Positions 42,467 through 52,029 of a stretch of 64,000 nt of DNA are shown one piece after another (the stretch's first letter is position 1; each line of letters opens with the position of its first letter). Under the pieces are notes generated by a model, which searched no databases, was not told the DNA's origin, and saw only the letters and a program-made list of their open reading frames with translations. Source of the DNA: Caulobacter sp. UNC358MFTsu5.1 (GTDB taxonomy: Bacteria; Pseudomonadota; Alphaproteobacteria; Caulobacterales; Caulobacteraceae); assembly GCF_000712075.1 (NCBI RefSeq), contig NZ_JONW01000007.1, positions 486,623 through 550,622 on the forward strand, written 5' to 3'. The position numbers and the translations under genes are program-made.

Positions 42467-44098
42467 GTGACGATCTTCTCGGTCGCCCCTCTGTCGTCCC
42501 TGACGCCGTCGAATCCCGTGAACCGGGCCGACCAGGCGGCCGACGCGCTCGCCCGCATCGCCGTGATCCAGACGGTCGAGACCCTGGGCGCGATGATCGA
42601 CCAGTCCAACTCCCAGTCCCAGGGCGATCTGGCCAACCTGGCCAAGAACGCGGTGGGCGAGGGCGAGGCCAATTTGGCCCGGGTGGTCGACGCCAAGGGC
42701 GTCGCCGTCGGTCCCGAGGTCCAGGCCGAGACCCCCGCCCGCGCCGTGGCCGCCGCCGCCGGCCGGGCCGCCGCCCGCCAGGCGGGCCTGGCGCCCCTGA
42801 TGGCCGACATGGCCCAGGCCGCCGCCGAACCCGACACCCCGCGCCAGGTCAAGGCCGCCATCGCCCAGGTCATGGCCCTGAGCGCCCGCCTGGACGGCCA
42901 AATCAGCGGTCCCGAGATCCGCCAGGCCCTGCAGCGCTCCGGCCTGTTCCTGGAGGCCCGCCTGGCGGCCGGCGACCAGGCCCAGCGCCGGCAGCCCCTC
43001 ACCGTCAGCGCCCCGCCCAAGACCGTCCCGACGCCCACGCCCAACAGCGACATGAAGGCCGCGCTGCTGGTCTTCCGCGAAGTGGTCAAGACCTGGGCCG
43101 AGGGCCTGCCGCCGATGTCGGCCCAGGCCGGGGCCGCGCCGAACGCGATGACAGGCGCCGCGCCGGACCCAGCCGCCGCCCAGGCCGCCGCCTCGGCCCA
43201 GCTGGCCAGCCGGGGTACGCCCCAGGCCCTGGCCGCTTCGGTCTCGACGCCGGCCGATCCGTCGGTCGAGGCGGTCGCCGCCGAGCCGGAGGCCGCGGTC
43301 CAGGCTTCGCCGACCGACGACGGCGCGCCGCCGCCCGCTCGGCCCGTCGTCAACGCGCCTTGGCAGGCGGTCCGCCCGACGCCGGCACCTCCGCCGCCCC
43401 TGCCGGCCTTCGGCGCGATCGTCGCCGAGGACTTCCCGCCGACGCCCCTCGACGCGCCGCGCGCCGCCTCGGCGGCGGTCCTGGCCTATGGCGGACCCGA
43501 GGCCGCCCCGGCCCCGCCGTCCCAGACCCCGCCGCCCTACGCCGGGGCGCCGACCCACGCCCAGGCCGCCGCCCAGCCGGGCCTGCCCGCCGGAGCGGGG
43601 CCGCACGCCGTCGCCCAGCGCCTGCTGGCCGAGAGCGGCGCGGCCCTGGCCCGCACCGAGCTGCTGCAGATCGCCTCGCTGCCCGAGCCGCCGCCCGCCG
43701 GCCGTCCCGCCGAGGCGCAGGGCGCGCGGTGGGTGTTCGACATGCCGTTCATGACCCCTCAGGGGCCGGCCGCCGCCCAGTTCGAGATCAGCCGCGACGG
43801 CGGCGGCGGCGCGGGCGGGGAGGGCGGTCCCGCCCTGGGCCGCACCTGGCGCGCCCGCTTCTCGCTGGACGTCGAGCCGATGGGCCCCGTCCACGCCCAG
43901 GTGGCCCTGACCGGCGACCGCGCCCGCGTGTCGCTGTGGGCTGAACGTCCCGCCGCCATGGCCCGCCTGCGCACCGGCGAGGAACGCCTCAACAGCGCGC
44001 TCCGCGAGGCCGCCCTGGAACCCGAGGTCGCCTTCCACACCGGCCAGCCGCGCGCCTCCGCCGCCGCGCCGGGCCAGTTCCTGGATCAAGCCACATGA
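42467..44098 (+). CDS. FliK-like flagellar hook-length control family protein
   Basis: This 543-residue protein is rich in Ala and Pro. The GTG start at 42467 follows CGGAG. A helical N-terminal part (1-180) is followed by a long disordered Ala/Pro region (about 200-400). The C-terminal folded domain (about 415-525) contains RWVFDMPFMTPQGPAAAQFE and RFSLDVEPMGPVHAQVALTG, the pattern of the FliK C-terminal domain that triggers the export specificity switch. It is followed ten bases later by a stand-alone FlhB C-domain gene, the natural partner of FliK. It may be a second, accessory FliK; the call is from pattern and context. Confidence 0.72.
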   Translation: MTIFSVAPLSSLTPSNPVNRADQAADALARIAVIQTVETLGAMIDQSNSQSQGDLANLAKNAVGEGEANLARVVDAKGVAVGPEVQAETPARAVAAAAGRAAARQAGLAPLMADMAQAAAEPDTPRQVKAAIAQVMALSARLDGQISGPEIRQALQRSGLFLEARLAAGDQAQRRQPLTVSAPPKTVPTPTPNSDMKAALLVFREVVKTWAEGLPPMSAQAGAAPNAMTGAAPDPAAAQAAASAQLASRGTPQALAASVSTPADPSVEAVAAEPEAAVQASPTDDGAPPPARPVVNAPWQAVRPTPAPPPPLPAFGAIVAEDFPPTPLDAPRAASAAVLAYGGPEAAPAPPSQTPPPYAGAPTHAQAAAQPGLPAGAGPHAVAQRLLAESGAALARTELLQIASLPEPPPAGRPAEAQGARWVFDMPFMTPQGPAAAQFEISRDGGGGAGGEGGPALGRTWRARFSLDVEPMGPVHAQVALTGDRARVSLWAERPAAMARLRTGEERLNSALREAALEPEVAFHTGQPRASAAAPGQFLDQAT

Positions 44099-44108
44099 AG
44101 GGGGCCAC

Positions 44109-44381
44109 ATGACCGGCCCCGTCCGCGCCGCCGGGCCGCGCATCGCTGTCGCCCTGCGCTACGAAGAACCCAACGCCCCGCGCGTGGTCGCCACCGGCCG
44201 CGGCTGGGTGGGCGACAAGATCATCGAGACCGCCCGCGAGCACGGCGTGCCGATCGAGGAGAACCCGGCCCTGGCCCAGGCCCTGTCGACCATCGAGATG
44301 GACGAGGAGATCCCCGAGGCCCTCTACGTGGCCGTGGCCGAAATCCTGGGCTTCATCCTGCGCTCGGCCGAGGGGCGCTAA
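44109..44381 (+). CDS. stand-alone FlhB cytoplasmic-domain protein (FlhB-related)
   Basis: This 90-residue protein matches the cytoplasmic export-switch domain of FlhB/YscU without the membrane part: IAVALRYEEPNAPRVVATGR, GDKIIETAREHGVPIEENPA and EEIPEALYVAVAEILGFIL. The autocleavage motif Asn-Pro-Thr-His is absent (the equivalent region reads Gly-Pro-Arg-Ile), so it cannot self-cleave. It resembles the small FlhB paralogues called FlhX. The FliK-like gene is immediately upstream. It may act with, or in competition with, full FlhB in substrate switching. Confidence 0.85.
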   Translation: MTGPVRAAGPRIAVALRYEEPNAPRVVATGRGWVGDKIIETAREHGVPIEENPALAQALSTIEMDEEIPEALYVAVAEILGFILRSAEGR

Positions 44382-44384
44382 AGA

Positions 44385-44412
44385 AAAAGGCCCCGCTTTC
44401 GCGAGGCCTTTT
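44385..44412. terminator. bidirectional terminator between the FlhB-like gene and gltA
   Basis: AAAAGGCC (44385-44392) pairs with GGCCTTTT (44405-44412), with inner pairs around a TTTC loop and one C-A mismatch. T runs on both strands let it serve the convergent FlhB-like gene and gltA. Confidence 0.85.
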
Positions 44413-44436
44413 CCGTCTTCAGCGATCGTGCGCGGC

Positions 44437-45717
<1,281 letters not shown>

Positions 45718-45784
45718 GCGAGAGACCCCTTCAATAGTGGAACGGTCAGTCCAGTTTTCGATTTCGCGGTTGCGTTATAGCGCC

Positions 45785-47206
45785 TCATGCGCGCGACGCC
45801 AGGGCGTCGTCAAGTCGCCCCAGAGACTCGTCGCGACCGAGGGCCGCCATGATCTTGTTCAGGTCGGGCGCCTGGGAGCCGCCCGTGAGGATTCCGCGCA
45901 GCGACGGGCCGAACTTGCCAAAGCCCACGCCCTCGGATTCCGCGAAGGATTTCAACAGGGTTTCCAGTTCCGACACGCCCCAGACCGGCGCGGCGCCCAG
46001 CTGGGCGCGCAGGCGGGTCAGCCGCTCGACGGTCTCGTCGGTCAGCTGCTTGACGGTCTTCTCCTCCAGCGCCAGCGGGCGCACCTTGAGGGCGAACTCG
46101 CAGTGGTCGGCCAACTCCAGGATGGTCTTGGCGCCTTCCTTGACCTGCGGCACCACGGCCAGCAGGCGCGCGGAGACGTCGGCCGGCTGGTCGCCGCCGC
46201 GGGCCTGCAGGGCCTTGAGGGTCAGGTCGGCCAGGCGGGCGTCGTCGGCCACGCGCAGGTGCTGGCCGTTGATGAAGTTCAGCTTGGCCCAGTCCAGGCG
46301 GGCGGGGGCCTTGACCACGTCCTTGATGTCGAACCAGCTGATCGCCTGTTCGTCGGTGAAGACCTCGTCGTCGCCGTGGCCCCAGCCCAGGCGGGCCAGG
46401 TAGTTGCGCATGCCCTCGGGGATGTAGCCCATGTCGGCGAACTCGCCGACGGCCTGGGCGCCGTGGCGCTTGCTGAGCTTGGCGCCGTCCGGGCCGTGGA
46501 TCAGCGGGATGTGGCCGAAGGCCGGCACGTCCCAGCCCATCGCCTGGTAGATCAGGGTCTGGCGGGCGGCGTTGTTCAGGTGGTCGTCGCCCCGGATCAC
46601 GTGGGTGACGCCCATGTCGTGGTCGTCGACCACCACGGCCAGGTTGTAGGTCGGCGCGCCGTCGTTGCGCAGCAGGACCAGGTCGTCCAGCTCGATGTTG
46701 CGGAAGGTCACCGGACCCTTGACCTGGTCGTCGACCACGGTCTCGCCGTCCAGCGGACCCTTGAAGCGGATCACGTGGGGCAGGGTGGGGTCGTTCGGCG
46801 GCGGGGCGTCGCGCCAGGGCGAGCGGATGGCCTTGCCTTCGGCGCGGGCCTTCTCGCGGGCGGCCTCCAGCTCCTCGACGGTCATCCAGCAGCGATAGGC
46901 GCAGCCGGCCTCCAGCATCTGCTGGACGACCTCGCGGTGGCGGTCGGCGCGGCTGTACTGGAAGATCACCGGCTCGTCGGACTTCAGGCCCAGCCAGTCC
47001 AGCCCCTCGAAGATCGCGGCGACGGCGGCGTCGGTCGAACGCTCGCGATCGGTGTCCTCGACGCGAACAAGGAACTTTCCACCCGTATGGCGTGCATATA
47101 ACCAGTTGAACAGCGCCGTGCGCGCGCCGCCGATGTGCAGGAAGCCGGTCGGCGACGGGGCGAAGCGGGTGACGACGCCCGAAACGGGCGAGGGGGGATT
47201 GGTCAT
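45785..47206 (-). CDS. gltX: glutamyl-tRNA synthetase
   Basis: It charges tRNA-Glu and probably, as in most alphaproteobacteria, has a partner or uses Gln amidation for tRNA-Gln. The 473-residue class I enzyme shows TRFAPSPTGFLHIGGARTAL with the HIGH-like motif HIGG and the KMSKS-like motif KLSKRHG. The start is ATG 47206 (MTNPPSPVSGVVTRFAPS). The open frame continuing upstream is antisense to the divergent comEC start and is ignored. It is divergent from comEC with about 35 bases between starts. Confidence 0.96.
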   Translation of the reverse strand: MTNPPSPVSGVVTRFAPSPTGFLHIGGARTALFNWLYARHTGGKFLVRVEDTDRERSTDAAVAAIFEGLDWLGLKSDEPVIFQYSRADRHREVVQQMLEAGCAYRCWMTVEELEAAREKARAEGKAIRSPWRDAPPPNDPTLPHVIRFKGPLDGETVVDDQVKGPVTFRNIELDDLVLLRNDGAPTYNLAVVVDDHDMGVTHVIRGDDHLNNAARQTLIYQAMGWDVPAFGHIPLIHGPDGAKLSKRHGAQAVGEFADMGYIPEGMRNYLARLGWGHGDDEVFTDEQAISWFDIKDVVKAPARLDWAKLNFINGQHLRVADDARLADLTLKALQARGGDQPADVSARLLAVVPQVKEGAKTILELADHCEFALKVRPLALEEKTVKQLTDETVERLTRLRAQLGAAPVWGVSELETLLKSFAESEGVGFGKFGPSLRGILTGGSQAPDLNKIMAALGRDESLGRLDDALASRA

Positions 47207-47240
47207 CGGGATCAAGGCTGACGAACTGGAGGCCACGGAC

Positions 47241-49415
47241 GTGGCGAGGACGCTGCCGGACGGGTCCGGTGGCTGGGCGGCGCGTCTTAGCACGCGTCTT
47301 CGCGCGCTTCCTAGCCTGAGAGCGGTAACACGCTCGCTGATCTCCGAGATCGCCCCCAATCGCGAGCGCTGGATGCTGTGGGCGCCGGTGGCGTTCGGCC
47401 TGGGGGCGGCCGGCTATCTGGAGCTGAAGGCCGAGCCGTCGTGGGCGCTGCTGGTCGGCGCGACCCTGGGGCTGGCCGTCCTGGCGGGGCTGATCGGCCG
47501 TCGCGCGACGCGCGGTTTGCCGGTCTTCCTGGCGCTGGCGACGCTGCTGGCGGCCGGGGCGCTGGCGGGGAAGGTCCGCTCCCACGCCGTCGCCGCGCCG
47601 ATCCTTTCGGGCGAGCGGGCGGTGATGACGATCGACGGCTTCGTGGTCGACGTGGTCAGCCCGGGCGCCGGCGGGCCGCGCCTGCTGATCGCCCCGGTCT
47701 CGATCAGCCGCCTGGCGCCCGAGGACACGCCCAAGCGGGTGCGGGTGACCGTCGAGGCCGAGGACATCGTCGCGCCGGGCCAGGCGATCCGTCTGCGGGC
47801 GATGCTGGGACCGCCGCCGCCGCCGGCCGCGCCCGGGGCCTACGATTTCGCCCGCGACGCCTGGTTCCACGGCGTGGGCGGGGTCGGGTTCGCGATCGGC
47901 CAGACGCGGCCCGTGGCGCTGGACCCGCCGCCCTGGCGGCTGCGCGCGGCCATGGCCGTCAACGCGCTGCGCTGGCGGCTGGCCAGCCGGATCGTCCGGG
48001 ACATGGGCGTCGAGCGCGGCGGGATCGCCGCCGCCATGGTCACCGGTCACGAGGCCTGGATCACCCAGGACCAGACCGACGCCATGCGCGCCTCGGGCCT
48101 GGCCCACATCCTGTCGATCTCGGGCCTGCACATGGCCATCGTCGGCGGCTTCGCCTTCGGCCTGGTGCGCCTGCTGATCGCCGCCTGGCCGTGGGCGGCG
48201 CTGCGGGTTCCCGGCAAGAAGGTCGCGGCCCTGGCGGGGTTGGCGGCGGTCGGGACCTATCTGGCGGTGTCCGGCGCGCCGCCGCCGGCCCTGCGGGCGG
48301 CGATCACCGCCACCGTGGCCTTCGCCGCCATCCTCTTCGACCGCCAGGCCATCACCCTGCACGGCCTGGCGATCGCGGCCCTGGTCATCCTGCTGGTCCA
48401 GCCGGAGTCGGCGGGCGCGCCGGGCTTCCAGATGTCGTTCGCCGCCACCGCCGCCCTGGTGGCCCTGGCCGAGGCTTGGCCACGTCCGGTGCGCGAGATC
48501 TCGACGCCCTGGTGGATCCGCGCCATCCAGGGTGGGACCGGCTGGCTGGCGGTCAGCATCGGGGCCAGCTTCGTGGCGGGCATGGCCACCGGGCCGTTCG
48601 CCATGCAGCACTTCAACCGCGTGGCCGTCTGGGGCCTGCCCGCCAACTTGGCGGTGGCGCCGCTGTCGTCGTTCGTGATCATGCCGTTCCTGGCCCTGGG
48701 CGCGGCCCTGGAGCCCTTCGGCCTGGGCGCGCCGTTCCTGGCCGTGGCCGGCTGGGGCATCGCCGCGATGATGGGGATCGCCCAGGCCTTCGCCGGCCTC
48801 GGCGGGGCCCAGCACGTGGTGGCCAGCGGGCCGCCCTTCACCCTGGCCCTGGCGTTCGTGGGGCTGATGCTGCTGTGCCTGTGGCGGGGACGCCTGCGCT
48901 GGCTGGGCGCGCCCCTGGCCCTGGCGGTGGCCCTCTGGCCGCGTCCGACCCCGCCCGACGTCTGGATCGCGCCGGACGGCAGCACGGCGGCCGTGCGCCA
49001 GGGCGGAGAGGCGGTGCTGCTGCGGCCCGACGCCCGCCGGTTCGGAGCCGAGCTGTGGGGCCGCCGCCGGGGCCTGGTCGTGCCGGAGAGCGCCGCGCCC
49101 AGCCTGCTCTACGCCTGCGACCGCCGGTCCTGCGCCCCGACCGCTCGAGCCCCCGTGGCCCTGGCCTTGTCATGGAGCAAGACGGCGCCGGACTTCACCG
49201 ACCTGGCGGCGATGTGCGGCCAGGCCGAGATCGTCGTCCTGCGCGGCGCCGCGGCGGCCGTGCCGCCGGCCTGCCGCGACCGGATCGTGCTCGACGCCGA
49301 CGACTTCGCGGCCGGCGGCGCGGCCGAGCTCTATCGGCGCGGCGACGAATGGTGGATCGTCTGGGCCCAGCCGCTGCGGGGCGTCCGCCCCTGGAGCGGC
49401 GCGGCGAGGGGATAG
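47241..49415 (+). CDS. comEC: ComEC/Rec2-family DNA uptake channel protein
   Basis: This inner-membrane protein is of the type that forms the channel for single-stranded DNA in natural transformation. From GTG 47241 (GGAG at 47228) the product has 724 residues; a TTG at 47199 is an alternative start. There is an N-terminal DUF4131-like soluble part, then the competence domain with ASGLAHILSISGLHMAIVGG and about nine hydrophobic helices. The C-terminal region (from about 575) lacks a His-x-His-x-Asp-His metal site, so the usual metallo-beta-lactamase nuclease domain is degenerate or replaced. It precedes a GST gene by two bases. Confidence 0.9.
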   Translation: MARTLPDGSGGWAARLSTRLRALPSLRAVTRSLISEIAPNRERWMLWAPVAFGLGAAGYLELKAEPSWALLVGATLGLAVLAGLIGRRATRGLPVFLALATLLAAGALAGKVRSHAVAAPILSGERAVMTIDGFVVDVVSPGAGGPRLLIAPVSISRLAPEDTPKRVRVTVEAEDIVAPGQAIRLRAMLGPPPPPAAPGAYDFARDAWFHGVGGVGFAIGQTRPVALDPPPWRLRAAMAVNALRWRLASRIVRDMGVERGGIAAAMVTGHEAWITQDQTDAMRASGLAHILSISGLHMAIVGGFAFGLVRLLIAAWPWAALRVPGKKVAALAGLAAVGTYLAVSGAPPPALRAAITATVAFAAILFDRQAITLHGLAIAALVILLVQPESAGAPGFQMSFAATAALVALAEAWPRPVREISTPWWIRAIQGGTGWLAVSIGASFVAGMATGPFAMQHFNRVAVWGLPANLAVAPLSSFVIMPFLALGAALEPFGLGAPFLAVAGWGIAAMMGIAQAFAGLGGAQHVVASGPPFTLALAFVGLMLLCLWRGRLRWLGAPLALAVALWPRPTPPDVWIAPDGSTAAVRQGGEAVLLRPDARRFGAELWGRRRGLVVPESAAPSLLYACDRRSCAPTARAPVALALSWSKTAPDFTDLAAMCGQAEIVVLRGAAAAVPPACRDRIVLDADDFAAGGAAELYRRGDEWWIVWAQPLRGVRPWSGAARG

Positions 49416-49417
49416 CC

Positions 49418-50065
49418 ATGCTGAAAGTGTGGGGACGGCGCAGCTCGGCCAATGTCCAGAAGGTGCTGTGGCTCGTCGGCGAACTGGACCTTCCGCACAC
49501 GCATGTTCCGGCCGGCGGCGACTTCGGCGGGCTGGACGATCCGGCGTTCCGGGCGCTGAACCCGCACGGCAAGGTGCCGGTGATCGACGACGGCGGGGTG
49601 GTGGTCTGGGAGTCCCACGCCATCCTGCGCTACCTGGCGGCCGTCCATGGCGCGGACCGCTTCTGGGCCGCCGATCCCGCCGTCCGGGCGCCGATCGATG
49701 GCTGGATGGACTGGGCGCAGACGGCGCTGCAGCCCGCCTTCCTCACCGGTGTGTTCTGGGGCGGGTACCGCACGCCGGAGGCCCAGCGCGACGTCGGGGC
49801 CGTGGCGCGGGCCCTGGACCGGACGGTCGCCTGCCTGGCTCAGGTCGATCGTCTGTTGGCGGATCGTCCCTTCGTCGGCGGCGAGACCCTGTCCCTGGCC
49901 GACATCGCCATCGGGACCCATCTCTACCGATATTTCGAGCTGGAGATCGACCGGCCGGACCTTCCGCGCCTGGCGGCTTGGTTCGAGCGGCTGACGGCGC
50001 GGGCGGCCTATCGCGAGCACGTGATGGTCCGGTTCGGGGACCTGAAGGGGCGGTTGGCGTTCTGA
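49418..50065 (+). CDS. glutathione S-transferase family protein
   Basis: This 215-residue protein has an N-terminal thioredoxin-like domain MLKVWGRRSSANVQKVLWLV, with the glutathione-contact regions NPHGKVPVIDDG and ESHAILRYLA, and an all-helical C-terminal domain with LSLADIAIGTHLYR. It follows comEC with a two-base gap, so it is probably cotranscribed although unrelated in function. The substrate is unknown. Confidence 0.92.
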   Translation: MLKVWGRRSSANVQKVLWLVGELDLPHTHVPAGGDFGGLDDPAFRALNPHGKVPVIDDGGVVVWESHAILRYLAAVHGADRFWAADPAVRAPIDGWMDWAQTALQPAFLTGVFWGGYRTPEAQRDVGAVARALDRTVACLAQVDRLLADRPFVGGETLSLADIAIGTHLYRYFELEIDRPDLPRLAAWFERLTARAAYREHVMVRFGDLKGRLAF

Positions 50066-50093
50066 GCCTTGTGGGCGAACGACGGAGGCGATC

Positions 50094-50501
50094 ATGGAAC
50101 GACACGGCGGCTGCGCCTGCGGGGCGGTGCGCTATGTGGCCAGCGGCGGACCGCTGCGGGTGGGCCTGTGCCATTGCCTGACCTGCCGCAAGCGCCACGG
50201 CGCGCCCTGCAACGCCTTCGCGGCCTTCCGCGCCGACAAGGTGCGGATCGAGGGACGGACCCAGGTCTGGGCCGGCGCCGAGCACGGCCTGCTGCACGGG
50301 TGTCCGATCTGCGGTTCGCCGCTGTTCTGGACGGCCGACGAGGAGGGCGACGACGAGATCGAGATCCACCTGGGCGGGCTGGACGAGGTCGGCCAGTTCA
50401 CGCCGCAGTACGAGGTCTGGGTCAAGCGCCGCGAGCCGTGGATGGCGCCCCTGAACGTGCCGCAATATGTCGAGAACCGGCCGGCGGGGATGCCGACCTA
50501 G
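50094..50501 (+). CDS. GFA-family zinc protein (second copy)
   Basis: This 135-residue protein of the CENP-V/GFA family has HGGCACGAVRY, CHCLTCRKRHGAPC and CPICGSPLFW zinc-ligand motifs. The ATG at 50094 is behind GACGGAGG. It resembles, but is clearly diverged from, the gene at 23395. Co-location with a glutathione S-transferase is suggestive of thiol chemistry, but no activity can be assigned. Confidence 0.88.
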   Translation: MERHGGCACGAVRYVASGGPLRVGLCHCLTCRKRHGAPCNAFAAFRADKVRIEGRTQVWAGAEHGLLHGCPICGSPLFWTADEEGDDEIEIHLGGLDEVGQFTPQYEVWVKRREPWMAPLNVPQYVENRPAGMPT

Positions 50502-50504
50502 GGG

Positions 50505-50906
50505 CTATTCGAAACGCACGCTGAAGCTGCTGTAGCTGCGGGACGTGAAGCGGATCGTCAGATGCAGGGTGCGTCCCTCGATCGATTCGCCCGACTTGAC
50601 CCTGGCGGCGACCCGGGAGGCGGCCAGCAGCTTCGCCGCCGCCTGGTCGAAACCGTAGCCGTCGGTCCGCGGCGCCCCCACCGAGCAGCCCTCCAGCGCG
50701 CCGTGCCCGCCGATCTTGCAGGTGGCCTCGACCACATCGGACACGCCCATGCGCTGGGCGTAGTCGGGATAGTACTGATCAGCTCGGAACTTGCCCGTGT
50801 TGATCTTCACCTCCTGCGCGCCGAGCGGGGCCTGGGTCGAAGCTGGGACGGGCGAAGCCATGGCGGCCGGCGCCGCCTGCAGGGCCAGGATGAACGGTAA
50901 GATCAA
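50505..50906 (-). CDS. exported protein with TonB C-terminal-like domain
   Basis: This 133-residue protein has a short hydrophobic signal (ILPFILALQAAPAAMA) and a region resembling the TonB C-terminal fold: DYAQRMGVSDVVEATCKIGG, GYGFDQAAAKLLAASR and the final strands RTLHLTIRFTSRSYS. The TTG start at 50906 is supported by AAGGAA six bases upstream. Two cysteines (in ATCKIGG and LEGCSVG) may form a disulfide. It lacks the long Pro-rich spacer and cytoplasmic anchor of true TonB, so energy transduction is doubtful. Confidence 0.72.
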   Translation of the reverse strand: MILPFILALQAAPAAMASPVPASTQAPLGAQEVKINTGKFRADQYYPDYAQRMGVSDVVEATCKIGGHGALEGCSVGAPRTDGYGFDQAAAKLLAASRVAARVKSGESIEGRTLHLTIRFTSRSYSSFSVRFE

Positions 50907-50987
50907 GGCGTGTTCCTTGAGGTGACGTCGTCCTTGGGTAGCTTGAGCATGGATCGCCGTCCACCACGCTCCCGCAATCTGGAACCC

Positions 50988-51026
50988 AAAAAAAAAGCGC
51001 TGAGTCCGGTCAGCCAGACTCAGCGC
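50988..51026 (-). terminator. intrinsic terminator of lexA
   Basis: On the minus strand GCGCTGAGTC (51026-51017) pairs with GACTCAGCGC (51006-50997) around a ten-base loop and is followed by nine T (50996-50988). It lies 48 bases past the lexA stop. Confidence 0.93.
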
Positions 51027-51073
51027 CTTACGATCTTGGTCCCGGCGTTCGCCGGGATGAGCGGACCAGAAAC

Positions 51074-51778
51074 CTAGTGATAGCGCCGGATCAGGCCCAC
51101 CAGCTTGCCCTGCACCTCGACCTGGTCGGGGCCGAAGATGCGGGTCTCGTACTTGGGGTTGGCCGCTTCCAGGGCGATCGAGCCGCCCTTCTTGCGCAGG
51201 CGCTTGAGGGTGGCTTCCTCGCCGACCAGGGCCACGACGATCTCGCCGCTGTTGGCCGTGTCGCCCTTCTTGATGATGACGTAGTCGCCGTCGAGGATGC
51301 CGGCCTCGATCATCGAGTCGCCCTGGACTTCCAGCACGTAGTGCTCGCCGCCGCCCAGCATGGTCTCGGGCACCGGCAGGCGCTCGCGTTCGTGCTGGAT
51401 GGCGTCGATCGGGGTGCCGGCGGCGATGCGGCCCAGGATCGGCAGCTCGCGGGTGTTGTCGGCGGCGATCGGCGCGGCCGGGATCGACGGGGCCTGCCCG
51501 CCGCCCTCGACCACCTGCGGCTTGAAGGCGCCCCGTCCCTTGGGCGGGGAGGCCGTCGTCGCCTGCTGAGGCAGCTTGACCACTTCCAGCGCCCGGGCCC
51601 GGTGGGCCAGGCGGCGGATGAAACCGCGTTCCTCGAGCGCGGTGATCAGGCGGTGGATGCCGGACTTGGACGCCAGGTCCAGCGCCTCCTTCATCTCGTC
51701 GAAGGAGGGGGAGACGCCGGTCTCCTTGATCCGTTCGTGGATGAACATCAGCAGCTCGTGCTGCTTGCGCGTAAGCAT
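51074..51778 (-). CDS. lexA: SOS response repressor LexA
   Basis: This transcriptional repressor of DNA-damage genes self-cleaves when RecA filaments form. The 234-residue protein starts [20 protein letters not shown] with a winged helix whose recognition part is [17 protein letters not shown]. Ala120-Gly121 is the cleavage site in GRIAAGTPI, Ser155 (GDSMIEAGI) the nucleophile and Lys192 the general base. A linker of about 35 residues is rich in Pro and Ala. The start at 51778 is chosen on the family N-terminus. Its SOS box and promoter lie just upstream, indicating autoregulation; sidA in this window is a likely target. Confidence 0.97.
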   Translation of the reverse strand: MLTRKQHELLMFIHERIKETGVSPSFDEMKEALDLASKSGIHRLITALEERGFIRRLAHRARALEVVKLPQQATTASPPKGRGAFKPQVVEGGGQAPSIPAAPIAADNTRELPILGRIAAGTPIDAIQHERERLPVPETMLGGGEHYVLEVQGDSMIEAGILDGDYVIIKKGDTANSGEIVVALVGEEATLKRLRKKGGSIALEAANPKYETRIFGPDQVEVQGKLVGLIRRYH

Positions 51779-51826
51779 GTCCGGCCTCGCCAGTCGTCGC
51801 GGAACAAACCGCAAACCTCTACGAAT

Positions 51827-51841
51827 GTTCTCTAGGTGTTC
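51827..51841. promoter_or_regulatory. perfect SOS box upstream of lexA
   Basis: GTTC-TCTAGGT-GTTC is an exact match to the alphaproteobacterial LexA operator. A weaker half-matching site, GAAC-AAACCGC-AAAC, lies at 51802-51816. The operator overlaps the predicted lexA -10 region. Confidence 0.9.
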
Positions 51842-51855
51842 TTCGTTGATGTCAA
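51830..51855 (-). promoter_or_regulatory. probable lexA promoter
   Basis: On the minus strand TTGACA (51855-51850) is a perfect -35. CCTAGAGA about 13 bases further serves as -10 and falls inside the SOS box, so LexA bound there would block its own promoter. Confidence 0.6.
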
Positions 51856-52029
51856 GTTAACGGTGTTCGCCGGAACGGCGGGCGAAAACGCTAGGAAATA
51901 CAGGCCCCGATCCGGGATCTTGGTGACGCTCGACGGCGGTCCGGCCGAATCGAGGCCTGCCCGGCTTGACGGCCGGCCGCCCGAGGCGGAGCCTCCTGAA
52001 CAACGATAAGTCACGGGAGGACGCGACCC

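Noticed and set aside
45774..45781. gltA promoter from GCTATAAC
   Set aside because: It is a perfect -10 match, but the only TTGACGA lies 25 bases away, too far; kept as a remark in the gltA entry and not as a feature.
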